DNA of 64,000 nt from Chaenocephalus aceratus (taxonomy: Eukaryota; Chordata; Actinopteri; Perciformes; Channichthyidae): positions 34,806,459 through 34,870,458 of the forward strand of contig CM043800.1 in NCBI GenBank assembly GCA_023974075.1, given 5' to 3'. Made by a program: the position numbers and the translations under genes. A model generated the notes under the pieces. The model was not told the origin of the DNA and did no database searches. It was given only the letters and a program-made list of their open reading frames with translations. Below are positions 12,481-23,330 of the stretch, piece by piece (position 1 is the first letter of the stretch; every line of letters starts with the position of its first letter).

Positions 12481-13870
12481 TAAAAACACTTAAACAATTA
12501 AACAATGTTTACCCAGGATTCAGGCACCTTCCCTGGCTTGTAAAATGCGGTGATGCGTCCTGGAGGTCTCAGACAATTTAAAACATGTATACCCGGGATT
12601 CAATCACTTTTCCTGGCTTGTAAAGTGCTGTGAGGCAGCCTGTTCTCTGGGTGCAGTCTGGGTGCAAGAGCCATGTGCTGCAAGGATCTCTCTGGGTGCG
12701 CTCTGTGAGTCTCACAGCCCGCTTCTCTCTGGCTGCTCTCTCCCTCTATTCACACCACTTTCCCCCAGCTTTCAGAGACTTATTGCAGGGTAGAAAAGCC
12801 TTGTGCATCACCCTGGATCTCTGCCTATGTGCCTGTGAGTCTGAGACCTTGCTAACAGCAGTGACTGTGCTGTACTTATCTTCTTGTACATTTCATGAGT
12901 CAAATGTGGACGAAATGGACAGTTTCCTGTCCATAACACCGGCTGTTTATGCAGTCAAATGTGCATTTGAATTAAAACAATTTAATACACTTTTAACACT
13001 CATGTACCCGATTCAAGCTGCTTTCCCGGGTTACAAAGTGCTGTGAAGCAGCCTGTCCTCTGGGTGCAGTCTGGGTGGGAGAGCCATGTGCTGCAAGGAG
13101 CTCTCTGTGTCTCTTTGTGAGTCTCAAACCCCGCTTCTCTCTGGGTGCTTTCTCCCTGCATTCACAGCACTTTTCCCCAGCTTTCAAAGAGCCATTGCTG
13201 GGTAGAAAAGCCTTGTGCATCACCCTGGATCTCTGCATAGGTGCCTGTGAGTCTGAGACCCTGCTAACAGCAGTGAACCTGCTGCCAGCATTGCGAACAT
13301 ATTAATCAGGCGTTTTAACACTTTTTTCCATGAAAATCATTTGTATTCACTATCATGGGGCTATATAAATCAAATTCCGGGATACCGGAGCACAATTGTA
13401 CCTTTTACTATTTAAATGTATTTGTATTATATCTTTTTGGGCAATAAAAGTGACATTTCTGGGTGACTTTGTCAGTTTATGGAGCTTAGCCCACACATCC
13501 TGGAGGTTCCAGGCCGAATTTGGGAGCTCATAGGCGGCCTGCCATGTGCCCCCACCCGTGGAAAGAAGAACAAATTAAAGAAAACGGTCAATCATATCTT
13601 AAAATAATCAAAAATGAAGTTTAAAAAAATTCTACTCAAAAAAGCTCAACCCTTCGGTTGAGCTTGGATGGACAGATGGACAGATTCCTGTACATTTCAT
13701 GCACTTTTAATGAGTTGTCAAATGTGGATGAAATGGACATATCCTCCCTATATTCACATCAATTTTACCCAGCTTTCACACACTAATTCCTAGGTAAGAA
13801 AGCCATGTGCATCACCCTGAATGAAATGGACAGATTCCTGTACATTTCATGCACTTTTAATGGGCATATT
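12481..13870. repeat. Diverged ~415-bp tandem duplication and flanking repeat-like DNA
   Basis: About 12599-12872 and 13013-13285 are two direct copies sharing AAGTGCTGTGA, GAGCCATGTGCTGCAAGGA and AGAAAAGCCTTGTGCATCAC. Shorter pieces (GACAGATTCCTGTACATTTC) recur at 13680 and 13826. ORFs in the two copies are parallel shadows of one repeat and show no protein motif. The remainder holds no recognisable gene. Confidence 0.6.
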
Positions 13871-13879
13871 CCTCCTCAC

Positions 13880-14410
13880 TTTAGTCCGAGTGAGGAGTGC
13901 TCAAGTGTGGGAGGATGTGTAAGGCAGAAGAGGGTAAAAAAAGTTAAAGTGTGAACCTCCAGCAGGGCAGGTGGTGCTGTGAAGAAGGCCGAATATGGAT
14001 GCCGATGGGCGGACAGTAAAGCACCACAAAATCCACCACCTTTAAGTGTTACCAGGGCCATGAGAACATCCTCCACAGGAGGGTGGGTGGTGCTGCTGTG
14101 AAGAAGGCCGAATATTGATGCTGTTGTGCGGACAGTAAAGCACCACAAAATCCACCACCTTTAAGTGTTACCAGGGCCATGAGAACATCCTCCACAGGAG
14201 GGTGGGTGGTGCTGCTGTGAAGAAGGCCGAATATTGATGCCGATGGGCGGACAGTAAAGCACCACAAAATCCACCACCTTTAAGTGTTACCAGGGCCATG
14301 AGAACATCCTCCACAGGAGGGTGGGTGGTGCTGCTGTGAAGAAGGCTGAATATTGATGCTGTTGTGCGGACAGTAAAGCACCACAAAATCCACCACCTTT
14401 AAGTGTCACC
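13880..14410. repeat. 119-bp minisatellite, left block
   Basis: A unit of 119 bp (core AAGCACCACAAAATCCACCACC) is repeated about 3.7 times. The first ~240 bp (13880-14118) are nearly identical to 22403-22642. Long antisense ORFs across the array repeat the same peptide with the same period, so they are artefacts of the tandem structure. Confidence 0.85.
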
Positions 14411-14750
14411 AGGGGCATGATGTTCTGGAGGGTGTGAACATCTGGGTTTAATGTCTCCGGCGGAAGCCCCGGAGACATTTGCACTCCCCCGTTGCAATTT
14501 ACAACGGAGAGGGGAATCGAGACCTCCCTTCCTCCGTCCAAAAAATGCATTCATCTTTTCCAAGCTACCATCTGCACGAAATCGGAAACCCGTTTTTTTT
14601 GAGAGCACTTAGAAAAAAACGGGCTATTTTCACATGATGGGGAAATCATGGAGGAATGCATCCGCTACATGAGCACTTTGGATCGGATACAATTGTTGCC
14701 TGGAGGACCCCCAATCATGGTTCTTACAAAACTTTAAGTTTTTGAACTGG
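14411..14750. other. Spacer between two minisatellites
   Basis: Single-copy-looking DNA with GC-rich hairpin-like runs (CTCCGGCGGAAGCCCCGGAG at about 14454) and no coding motif. It forms the transition from the 119-bp array to the ~125-bp array. Confidence 0.3.
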
Positions 14751-15480
14751 TCTCTGGAGGAATTCAAGGGGAGTTGTCACGGAATAATGAGACACTATTT
14801 TCGGATACATTTTATCCATTTTCACCCTTTTCTCTGGTTCTTCCAAAAGTTAACTTGTACTTTTTCTGACTCTGGAGGAATGTAGGGGGAGTTGTCAGGG
14901 GACTCTACCCGCCTCAAGAGACACTATTTTCGGATACAATTTATCCATTTTCACCCTTTTCTCTGGTTCTTCCAAAAGTTAACTTATACTTTGTCTGACT
15001 CTGGAGGAATGTAGGGGGAGTTGTCAGGGGACTCTATCCGCCTTAAGAGACACTATTTTCGGATACATTTTCTCCATTTTCACCCCTTTCCTCTGGTTCT
15101 CCCAAAAAATAACAGAGTATTTCCTGACTCTGGAGGAATGTAAGGGCAGTTGTCAGGGGACTGTACCTGCATTTAGATGCAGTATTTTGGGATACAATTT
15201 CTCCATTTTCACCCCTTTCCTCTGGTTCTCCCAAAAGATAACTTATGGCGCATTTCCACTGCAACGGGGTAGCCCCGTTTAAGCGTCCCTAAGTGTCCTC
15301 GCTCAGGCCTCGGGCTGCCTCGCTGGCCGTCCGAGGCCGTGGCGCATTTCCATTACAGTTTAGGACCTGGGGTAGCAACGCAGTGTAGGCGGGGCGATCG
15401 GCTTTTTGGGCGGAGCGACGCTGGGTAAAACTGCAGTGGCGTCATTTTCAATGCGACACAACTCACAAAACACACACAAC

Positions 15481-15621
15481 AATGGAGGATGTGGAAGCGA
15501 TCGTTTTCTTGTTTATTGTGAAATCCATGGTGCTGACATGCTGTGCTCTGCATAACGTCTGCGAGAGTCATGGAGAGGACTATGATGATGGGTGGAATGC
15601 ACTGACATCAGAGAGGGTTTG
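15481..15621 (+). pseudogene. Harbinger transposase, internally deleted
   Basis: The short frame opens at an ATG 235 bp inside the element and reads MEDVEAIVFLFIVK, then CCALHNVCESHGEDYDDGW, ending at TGA. The CCALHN motif belongs to the extreme C-terminus of Harbinger DDE nucleases, so about 300 residues with all three catalytic acids have been lost. It is non-functional as a nuclease. Confidence 0.65.
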
Positions 15622-16637
15622 ATGCGCTACCTGAATACCTACATATGCATTGTATTGCATTCATTGTATTGAACATAAATAAATCTTTTTTTTTTCATAT
15701 ACATGTGTTTGTCAAATGTTTTAAACAAATGTTATCTGAATTGAATATTTAGTAAATATTTGAATTTCAAGCACCAGTAAGTACTGCCCCATAAATAATA
15801 AGAACATTTGAGGAAATATCAGATCATGAAAAGAAAATCTTTCTAATAAATTAAGCGAATATCAAAGCTAACTATAAACATAAATACTAAAGTGTAAAAC
15901 ACAGCAAAACTATATTCATAAATGCAAGTGTAAAATAGTGTGGACAATTGTAAACATGGATGGAAACTAAAGTATCCACAACATAAAATAATATATTAAA
16001 TATAACCTCAATCTTTCTTCTAGACATGTTAAAAGCTTGCTTGAATGGGTTATAGGTTTATTTTGTTCTCTCGTCTTTGAAATATATAAGGAATGTGTTG
16101 TTTGAGTCTAGTAGAACGAGGGTATTACAATTGAGAAATGTCTACATGTATTATGTATTTATCATGTATTCTTAATACTATTACAAAAATAAACATGTAA
16201 TAATGTTTTAGAGGAGGACCTCAAGCTAGCAAACTCAATTTCTTGCTTTAAATCTCTTAAAAGTAAGGGGCTTTTTCCTAACTGATGGTGTTTGTTATTG
16301 CTTTATAAATTCATGTATGTTTATATCTTCTCTAAATCAAGATTATGTGAATCTGATTTTTTTCTGTTGGGTGCCATTCATTATCAACAAGAGATAAGAT
16401 AAGTCAAAGAAGTACTTTATTGATGGCAGTATAAAAATACAAATGTTGTATCAAAGGCATGCCATTAAACAATACAAATAAAAAATGTAAAACTGTATTG
16501 CAGCCAGCATAAATATACATGGAATTGTAAATATAAAATGAACATTTTAAAGAAAATAAATAAACAAGGAAGTACAAATGTTGCATTTAAAAATTAACTA
16601 GATAAAAAATATATAATATGTACAATAACTATTAAGG

Positions 16638-17734
16638 TTTTTTGAAGTATCACGGAGGATACGGGCCACGTCGGCTGCCCAGTCATGGTGCCGTTCCTGC
16701 TGGGCCCGATCCTCACCTCCTCGTTTCCTCTTGCCTGGGTGACAATAAGATAATAATTAGCAATAAGGAAAAAACACAGGACAGGTACAGGTCACACAAG
16801 GATATAAGAATAACATGTATAAACAGAACAACAGTAAGGTGAACTAAAGAAAGTTCTGGCCCTAGATGTTTACAATGATTTTGAAAGTGAATTACATTAT
16901 GTCCAGCCTGTTGATAATGAATATAAATATATGTATATGATAGGATGTCACACACAACTGTACTAGCTGCTTACTAGCTAAGACTTTACTTGTAACAGAG
17001 CATTTCTACACAGTGGTATAGCTTATTTTAATTACTGTTGATGGATGATCCAAGGTTTAAAAAAACAAAAACACAATTCCAGTCGTTTTGCCATTTCTAT
17101 TTCTTACCTAGAACCACACGCTGCGGTGTCGTGATGGCACTTGGTGTTGGTGGTTGAGTTGGTGTCGATTCTTCGGCTGGGGTCCGTTCTGGATTCAATG
17201 ACGATGTGGACGGAACACTGCCATCAACCGTTGTTCGGGAATGTTCCTCCTCACGAGTCCCAATGTAATCATCTAGAACAGCAAAATGACTTGTTAATTC
17301 CACAAACTACTGCAGCACAATACTAAATAGCAACAACAACTATAGAAAAGAAAAACTGAACGTAAACAATGGCACATATGGTGTTTGCAAACAATAGCTC
17401 TAGCTAAGGCTATCTGCCTTAGCTAGCTATGTAACTCTTCGGGGCTCCATAAAAGCATGGGTTGTCGAACATTAATGTAAGGATAAAATAGACTTCTTTG
17501 TTAGAAGTGAGCGTACCTTGCAGGGACTCCAGTAAAGCCGTTGCCGTTTTCCCTACATTGCAGGAAAGTCCTCGAAAATCAGCGTTCGGGCATCTGTGCA
17601 GAGAAATCCTGGAACACTTTCACATTTCGCATTGTTCCGTCGAGCTCCCGCTGGATTGTATCATCCCCAATGAGATTAAGGAACGTCGTCACCTCCTCGG
17701 TCGACCACGGTGTGCTTTTCTTCGACGTTGCCAT
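16638..17734 (-). pseudogene. Harbinger Myb/SANT-like DNA-binding protein gene
   Basis: Antisense exons at about 17512-17734, 17107-17275 and 16638-16738. The first exon starts MATSKKSTPWSTEEVTTFLN and continues GDDTIQRELDGTMRNVKVFQ, a Myb-like trihelix that in this superfamily recruits the transposase to the ends. A TGA interrupts the frame after SAQMPER; downstream FSRTFLQCRE stays readable in the same frame, which points to a single nonsense change. Exon 2 is Ser/Thr/Pro-rich and exon 3 has a KRKRGGEDR nuclear-localisation-like start. Splice boundaries are approximate. Confidence 0.6.
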
Positions 17735-18935
17735 TTTTGTAGCTCCTCCGTTTACAAAATGCTGCAAGCTTGCTTCTAGATCTATATGCGACGCTAGGGA
17801 TGATCTCGCGAGCGATCTTGTGACGATTCTCTCTGACCAATCAGCAGTCGAGTGTTGACGTCACAGCCCTGGCCTGGTCTGATAGAACCACGATTTTATG
17901 GGGCCGGAAAAAGAGGGAAAAAGTACCCGCTAGCCGGTACTAGGCTATATGGAAATGCCACCAAAAACTGGCCTGGCCGCTTGAGGACGGTTAAGGACGC
18001 TTAAACGGGGCTACCCGCTGCAGTGGAAATGCGCCATTAGAGACTTTTTCTGCCTCTGGAGGAATGCAAGGAGAGTTGTCAGGGGACTCTATCCGCCTTA
18101 AGAGACACTATTTTCGGATACATTTTATCCATTTTCACCCCTTTCCTCTGGTTCTCCCAAAAGATAACAGAGTATTTCCTGACTCTGGAGGAATGTAAGG
18201 GCAGTTGTCAGGGGACTGTACCTGCAGTATTTTGGGATACATTTGGCTGGTTTTCATGGTTCTCCCAAAAAGATAACATAGTATTTCCAGACTCTGGAGG
18301 AATGCAAGGGCAGTTGTCAGGGGACTGTACCTGCATTTAGATGCAGTATTTTGGGATACATTTGGCCGGTTTTCATGGTTCTCCAAAAGAGATAACAGAG
18401 TATTTCCAGACTCTGGATGAAAGTAAGGGGAGTTACCAGGGGATTTAAGATACACTATTTTGGGATACATTTTATCCATTTTCACCCCTTTCCTCTGGTT
18501 CTCCCAAAAGATAACAGAGTATTTCCAGACTCTGGAGGAAAGTGAGGGGAGTTGTCAGGGGACTCTACCCACATTTTGATGCACTATTTTCGGATACTTT
18601 TTTTCACTTTCATGCATCTTTCCATGGATGAATTATTGTATTTATTTTTAAGTTTTTGGTCAATTTCATCCAGCTTTGGCCCCCACCTTGCATGGATGAT
18701 AGGACCAAGAGATGACAGGGATCTCTGCCCGCCTAACGAGTGCCTAAATGGGACACCTTTTGCACGATGATGCAAATGGTAAAAAAACAATGTTTTGAAA
18801 ATAAACTTGACATTGAGAGATTTGACATGGGGTCTTTCTAGTTAGCTGAGTGCACCTTTCTTGAGTCTTTTCACGTTTCCTTCTTTGTCGCTCCCGGTTC
18901 TATACCTTCTACTGGTGACATTTCCTGGTACCGAA

Positions 18936-21900
18936 ATGCTCAAGAATACAGATCGGATGGCGGTCGGTTGTCCGATCTGTAAGAGTTCCTACCGCGCCCT
19001 GAGCAAGCACCTGCAGAGGAACCATAGTGTGCGTAACTTGGTTGAAAGAAAAATGCTGCTGTTGTTGGACAACGGATGGAAAAACATTAGGCTCCATCCC
19101 TGCACCATTGCAAGATGCGAGTACAGCGGGACAAGGCTGGACCGCCACTTGGACAAAGACCATGTTGAGCTGTCCCGGGAGGAAATATATGTGGTTGTAA
19201 ATAAACTAAAAATGACTGGCAACGAAGGAGCTTCATGAACTCCGTTTGACAAACTCCACAGTAGGAATGATTACCTCTTGGGATGTGGACACTGTGGGTG
19301 ATGAGGTCCTGTCACAACCTCCACCCTTGTCCCCGGTGATTGAATGTGAGAACCCGGACTGTAAGGAATGGAGGATGGAGGCAAACACAGTGAGGGCTCA
19401 GCGGGACAGATATGCTGCTGAGGTGAAATCCCTGCGCTGCAAGCTGCAGCAGAGGATAAAACATAAGCGACAGAGGATGGACCAGCGGGCCGGGACATGC
19501 ATGGGTTCGATGAAGAGGATGGGGAGGAACGAGAGCGGGTGTTTCTAAAGAAACGACCCCGAACAGAGTCGACACCAAATAATATATCCAAGTCGAAAGG
19601 TCCCTCCTGCAGCACGTCTCCCATTCCCGCCTGCAGCAAGTCTCCCATTCCCGCCTGCAGCAAGTCTCCCATTCCCGCCTGCAGCAAGTCCCCCATTGCC
19701 TCTCACACACATTCATCCAGCTCCTCAGAACCTGCATCCATGTATACCGAGGCCTCGTCAACCTCCCCTCCCATACATTCCCCCTGGTTCAGCGGCAGGG
19801 GCCGGAGGAATATAATGCGGGACATAACATTCCCACGCATCATGGGTAAGTGTGTTGAATATGTCACAAATGCAGTTTCTGTAGCACACAATGTGTTGTC
19901 ATTAAAGTACTGTGTTATATTTCACAGAGGAGTATCTGCAAGGATACCGGGAACATTATGTGGGCATCGACCCAACAGTGAGGCTCCAAGAAAACGCAGT
20001 CTCCAAAATAAGCAGAGTGAAATCGTTCCTAAGCTTCATGGCACACGGTTTCAATCGCCTGTCTGACTGGCTCTTTCTGAGGGATCTGAAGAGGATACGT
20101 GGGTGGTCCCGGAGCCTGATAAAGTCAAGCCTACAGGTCACGACCTCTGACTTCTATATCAAAAATATATCACACTTTCTCAAGTACATGGCAGACACAC
20201 CGTGCAAGGGGAGCAGGCTCAGCCAAAACTACATGATTTTAATCAAACGGGAAGTTGTTGCCATCCTGAAGTCCCTGAAGAAGAAGGTTCTTATCCACCA
20301 GATGCAAGTGAAGCGGGACAAGATGGAAGGTCTGCCGAGCCATAAAGACATCATGGCATGTTTGACTTTGACCAAAACTCGCATCCCTCAGCTCCTGGAC
20401 GTGATGGCCAGCAATCCGACTACCGCAACCCGGCTACTGCTCTATGGGTACATGACCCTCCATTGGAGCTGCATTTATGGCCACCGTCCGGGGGTCTACT
20501 CCAACATGACCAACGCCGAGGTCCGAAAGGCGGATACAACTGGCACTGCCTTTGGCTACCTCATCCATGTGAGTGCTATTAACACATTTATTTATTCTGG
20601 CAGTGATATGCATTTTGTGCATGATTGATACTTGTATTGACGCTCTCTACCTCTGTCATAACAGGTAAGCAACCACAAGACGGCCAACGCGTTCAGGGAA
20701 GCGCAGCTGTACCTCACCATAGAAGAATTTGGATGGATGAAGAGGTGGCTGGAAATCAAGGGTACGCTGACCTGCACCCAGAACCGCTACTTCCTATACA
20801 CAGCGGGGAAGAACCCGCCGAGGAACCTTGCCTACTTCCTGAGGTTGGCATGGGCTGATGTGGGGCTACAAGGTCCCATTAACTTCACCGACCTCCGCAC
20901 AGTCCACGCAGATAATGCGAAGAGGTTTCAGGACAAAGGCAACCGCCAAAGAGTGAGTGATTTCATGTGTCACAACACTGCAACTGCAGACACATTTTAT
21001 GCCAAGAATCCTTCTTTGCTCTTCACAGAGTCACTGCAAGCAGCAGTGGCGGCAGCAGCAGCAGCAACAGGGGGGAGTGAAGACAATTTGGGGGATATTG
21101 ACATCGACAGTGACAGCTCTGGAGAGGAGCATAGCCCCACTCCCTACCAAGACTCCACCGATGCCGAGACGTCAGATGAAGAATTCTACAAAAATGTCAA
21201 CGCTTGGAGAGCGGCGAAGTCAATGGCCCTTAGCCTCCTACAGCCGTCCCTCTGTCAGAAATCTTGGAGTCATCTTTGACAACTGTTTTAAATTTGACAA
21301 ACAGATAAGCTCAGTTGTCAAGACAAGCTTCTTCCAGCTGCGGCTTCTGGGGAAGGTAAAAGCCTATCTTCCTAGTAAGGAATTTGAACAGCTAATCCAC
21401 TTATTTATCACGTCTCGTTTAGACTACTGTAACTCCCTCTATATTGGTGTTGACAAGTGCTTGATCCGTCGCCTGCAGCTGGTCCAAAATGCGGCTGCCC
21501 GCCTTCTTACTGGGAAGAGACGTTATGACCACATCACACCCGTTCTGGCAGACCTTCATTGGCTTCCTGTCAGTTACAGGATCCAGTTCAAGTACTTACT
21601 TGTTGTTTTTAAATCATTGCATGGACTGGCACCACATTACCTGTCTGAGTTGTTGCACCGCCATGCTCCTGCTAGAGCATTGCGCTCAGCTCAGCAGAAT
21701 ATGTTGGTGGTTCCTCGGAGCAGGAAAAAAACCAGAGGTGACAGGGCCTTCAGTGTTGCAGCTCCCAGACTGTGGAACAGCCTCCCAGCACATATCCGGA
21801 CTGTTGAGTCTATTGAACTTTTTAAATCCAAGCTAAAAACTCACCTCTTTGCACTGGCTTTTAATACTAGTTGAGCATTACATTTTATATTTGTATGTGT

Positions 21901-22246
21901 TTTTTTTTTGTTTTTTTTTATATGTTTCTAGTTATTGTGCTTTTTATTATGTTTTTAATTATTGTTTTTATTATCGTACTCCCATTGGGCTATTCACTAT
22001 TGTAGTTACTGCCTGCCCTGTACAGCACTTTGGTCAGCCGAAGGTTGTTTTAAATGTGCTATATAAATAAATAAAGATTGAGATTGAGATTGAGATTGAA
22101 TGGCCGAACACAGTCCCTCAGACATGGGTGAAGAGAGGGTGCCATACTCTGCACCAACTTCACCCGATACGGACAATGTTGCCAGTGACCAACTTGTAAA
22201 TATGCAATGTTTTGTTGTACTCAGTCCCCTTGTGCTGGATGAGTGA
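18936..22246 (+). pseudogene. C2H2 zinc-finger tyrosine recombinase (Crypton-like), LINE-interrupted
   Basis: A DNA breaking-joining enzyme gene of the tyrosine recombinase superfamily. Pieces: 18936-19845 (with frame changes near 19220 and 19440-19490 that cancel), 19928-20568, 20665-21228, and a C-terminal tail at 22099-22246 after a LINE. The N-terminus has two zinc-finger-like pairs (CPICKSSYRALSKHLQRNH; CTIARCEY then HLDKDH). A Ser-rich linker with PIPACSKS repeats follows, then a helical core-binding region. Catalytic box candidates are Arg in YGHRPGVYSNM, Lys in SNHKTANAF, Arg in FTDLRT, His in DFMCHNTA and Tyr in ATADTFYAKN. The usual His before the second Arg is Thr. An acidic tail (DIDIDSDSSGEEHSPTP) continues past the LINE to TGA. 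AATAAA follows at about 22262 and 22289. It may be a Crypton or a domesticated relative; frameshifts and the insertion argue it is now broken, unless the frame changes are assembly errors. Confidence 0.7.
21229..22098 (+). mobile_element. 5'-truncated LINE tail (L2-like) inside the recombinase gene
   Basis: Encodes the last ~200 residues of a reverse transcriptase ORF (RNLGVIFDNCFKFDKQ, TSRLDYCNSLY, HWLPVSYRIQFKYL, LKTHLFALAF), then a 3' UTR ending in a GATTGA repeat. AATGGCC occurs at both edges (21222-21228 and 22099-22105), giving a 7-bp target-site duplication. Removing the insert restores an open frame of the recombinase (KSMAEHSPSDMGEE). Confidence 0.9.
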
Positions 22247-22249
22247 ATA

Positions 22250-22814
22250 ATGTTATCATGTAATAAAGTGTCAATGTATATATTTCTGTAAATAAAGTTT
22301 GTTAAAATTACTTACTTTGTCCTCTGTTTTTAAAACCCAATATGGGTTTTTTCCCTTTAAGGTCCCCAGGGGCACGATGTTCTGGTGGTGTGCATGAAGA
22401 GGTTTAGTCCGAGTGAGGAGTGCTCAAGTGTGGGAGGATGTGTAAGGCAGAAGAGGGTAAAAAAAGTTAAAGTGTGAACCTCCAGCAGGGCAGGTGGTGC
22501 TGTGAAGAAGGCCGAATATGGATGCCGATGGGCGGACAGTAAAGCACCACAAAATCCACCACCTTTAAGTGTTACCAGGGCCATGAGAACATCCTCCACA
22601 GGAGGGTGGGTGGTGCTGCTGTGAAGAAGGCCGAATATGGATGCCGATGGGCAGACGATAAAGCACCGCAAAATCCACCCCCTTTAAGGTTCCCAGGGGC
22701 ACGAGTTTCTTGAGGGTGTGATAATCTGGGTTTAGTCCGTGGGGGGAGCGCTTAAGTTCGGGGGCCCGGGGACCCAAGGTGCACGAGGTTATGGAAGTAT
22801 GCATGTCAGGGAGA
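22250..22814. repeat. 119-bp minisatellite, right block
   Basis: 22403-22642 is nearly identical to 13880-14118, including non-repeat start sequence (TTTAGTCCGAGTGAGGAGTG), and continues with about 1.5 further diverged units to about 22800. Together with the left block it brackets 8.5 kb containing the recombinase gene. The preceding ~100 bp includes the recombinase polyadenylation signals. Confidence 0.8.
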
Positions 22815-23330
22815 GATCCTGGAGCTCCTTAGTCCGTGTTTTGGGGGTCTTGGAGCGGCCCCAAAGAGGTGGTTTTGTCGGTGTACCTAATGGAAGTCTG
22901 AAATAGCCTGTTTGCTCATGGCAGGGAGGGATCCTGGAGCTCCTTAGTCCGTGTTTTGGGGGTCTTGGAGCGGCCCCAAAGAGGTGGTTTTGTCGGTGTA
23001 CGTAATGGAAGTCTGAAATAGCCTGTTTGCTCATGGCAGGGAGGGATCCTGGAGTTCCTTAGTCCGTGTTTTGGGGGTCTGTGAGCGGCCCCAAAGAGGT
23101 GGTTTTGTCGGTGTACGTAATGGAAGTCTGAAATAGCCTGTTTGCTCATGGCAGGGAGGGATCCTGGAGCTCCTTAGTCTGTGTTTTGGGGGTATGTGAG
23201 CGGCCCCAAAGAGGTGGTTTTGTCGGTGTACGTAATGGAAGTGTGAAATAGCCTGTTTGCTCATGGCAGGGAGGGACCCTGGAGCTCCTTAGTCCGTGTT
23301 TTGGGGGTCTTGGAGCGGCTACACATAGGT
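22815..23330. repeat. 115-bp minisatellite
   Basis: About 4.5 direct copies of a 115-bp unit (core CTGGAGCTCCTTAGTCCGTG and AGGTGGTTTTGTCGGTGTAC) at 95% identity or so. Antisense ORFs starting with MSKQAISDFHYVHRQ repeat with this period and are artefacts. There is no CRISPR-type alternation of short repeats and unique spacers. Confidence 0.85.

Larger units (their letters stand above)
15246..18036 (-). mobile_element. PIF/Harbinger transposon derivative (2.8 kb)
   Basis: Terminal inverted repeats begin TGGCGCATTTCCACTGCAAC and end with the imperfect inverse. TTA flanks both sides (15243-15245 and 18037-18039), the 3-bp duplication typical of this superfamily. It carries a two-gene layout. 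A Myb/SANT-like DNA-binding gene lies on the - strand. A transposase remnant on the + strand (from 15481) joins the N-terminus (MEDVEAIVFLFIV) directly to a C-terminal CCALHNVCESHG motif, so the catalytic core is deleted. A retroelement-like tail (ACTTTATTGATGGCAG) lies at about 16420. Confidence 0.85.
14751..18600. repeat. ~125-bp minisatellite split by a Harbinger insertion
   Basis: Repeats of about 115-130 bp with core GACTCTGGAGGAATGTAAGG, GTTGTCAGGGGACT and GGATACA-TTTATCCATTTTCACC occupy 14751-15245 and continue at 18040-18600. The array (about nine units) is interrupted only by the PIF/Harbinger element at 15246-18036. The last unit ends about 330 bp before the start of the zinc-finger recombinase gene. 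Confidence 0.8.

Noticed and set aside
13876..14608. Series of similar antisense ORFs (MWCFTVR-type) resembling a protein family
   Set aside because: They repeat with the 119-bp period of the minisatellite and overlap each other; the peptide is a by-product of the array.
19271..19761. Antisense ORFs with repeated GMGDLLQA or REWETCCR
   Set aside because: They are the reverse of the PIPACSKS-encoding repeat in the recombinase linker.
22789..23264. Antisense ORFs starting MSKQAIS, and the array as a possible CRISPR
   Set aside because: The 115-bp unit repeats as a whole with no spacer, in a vertebrate genome; it is a minisatellite.
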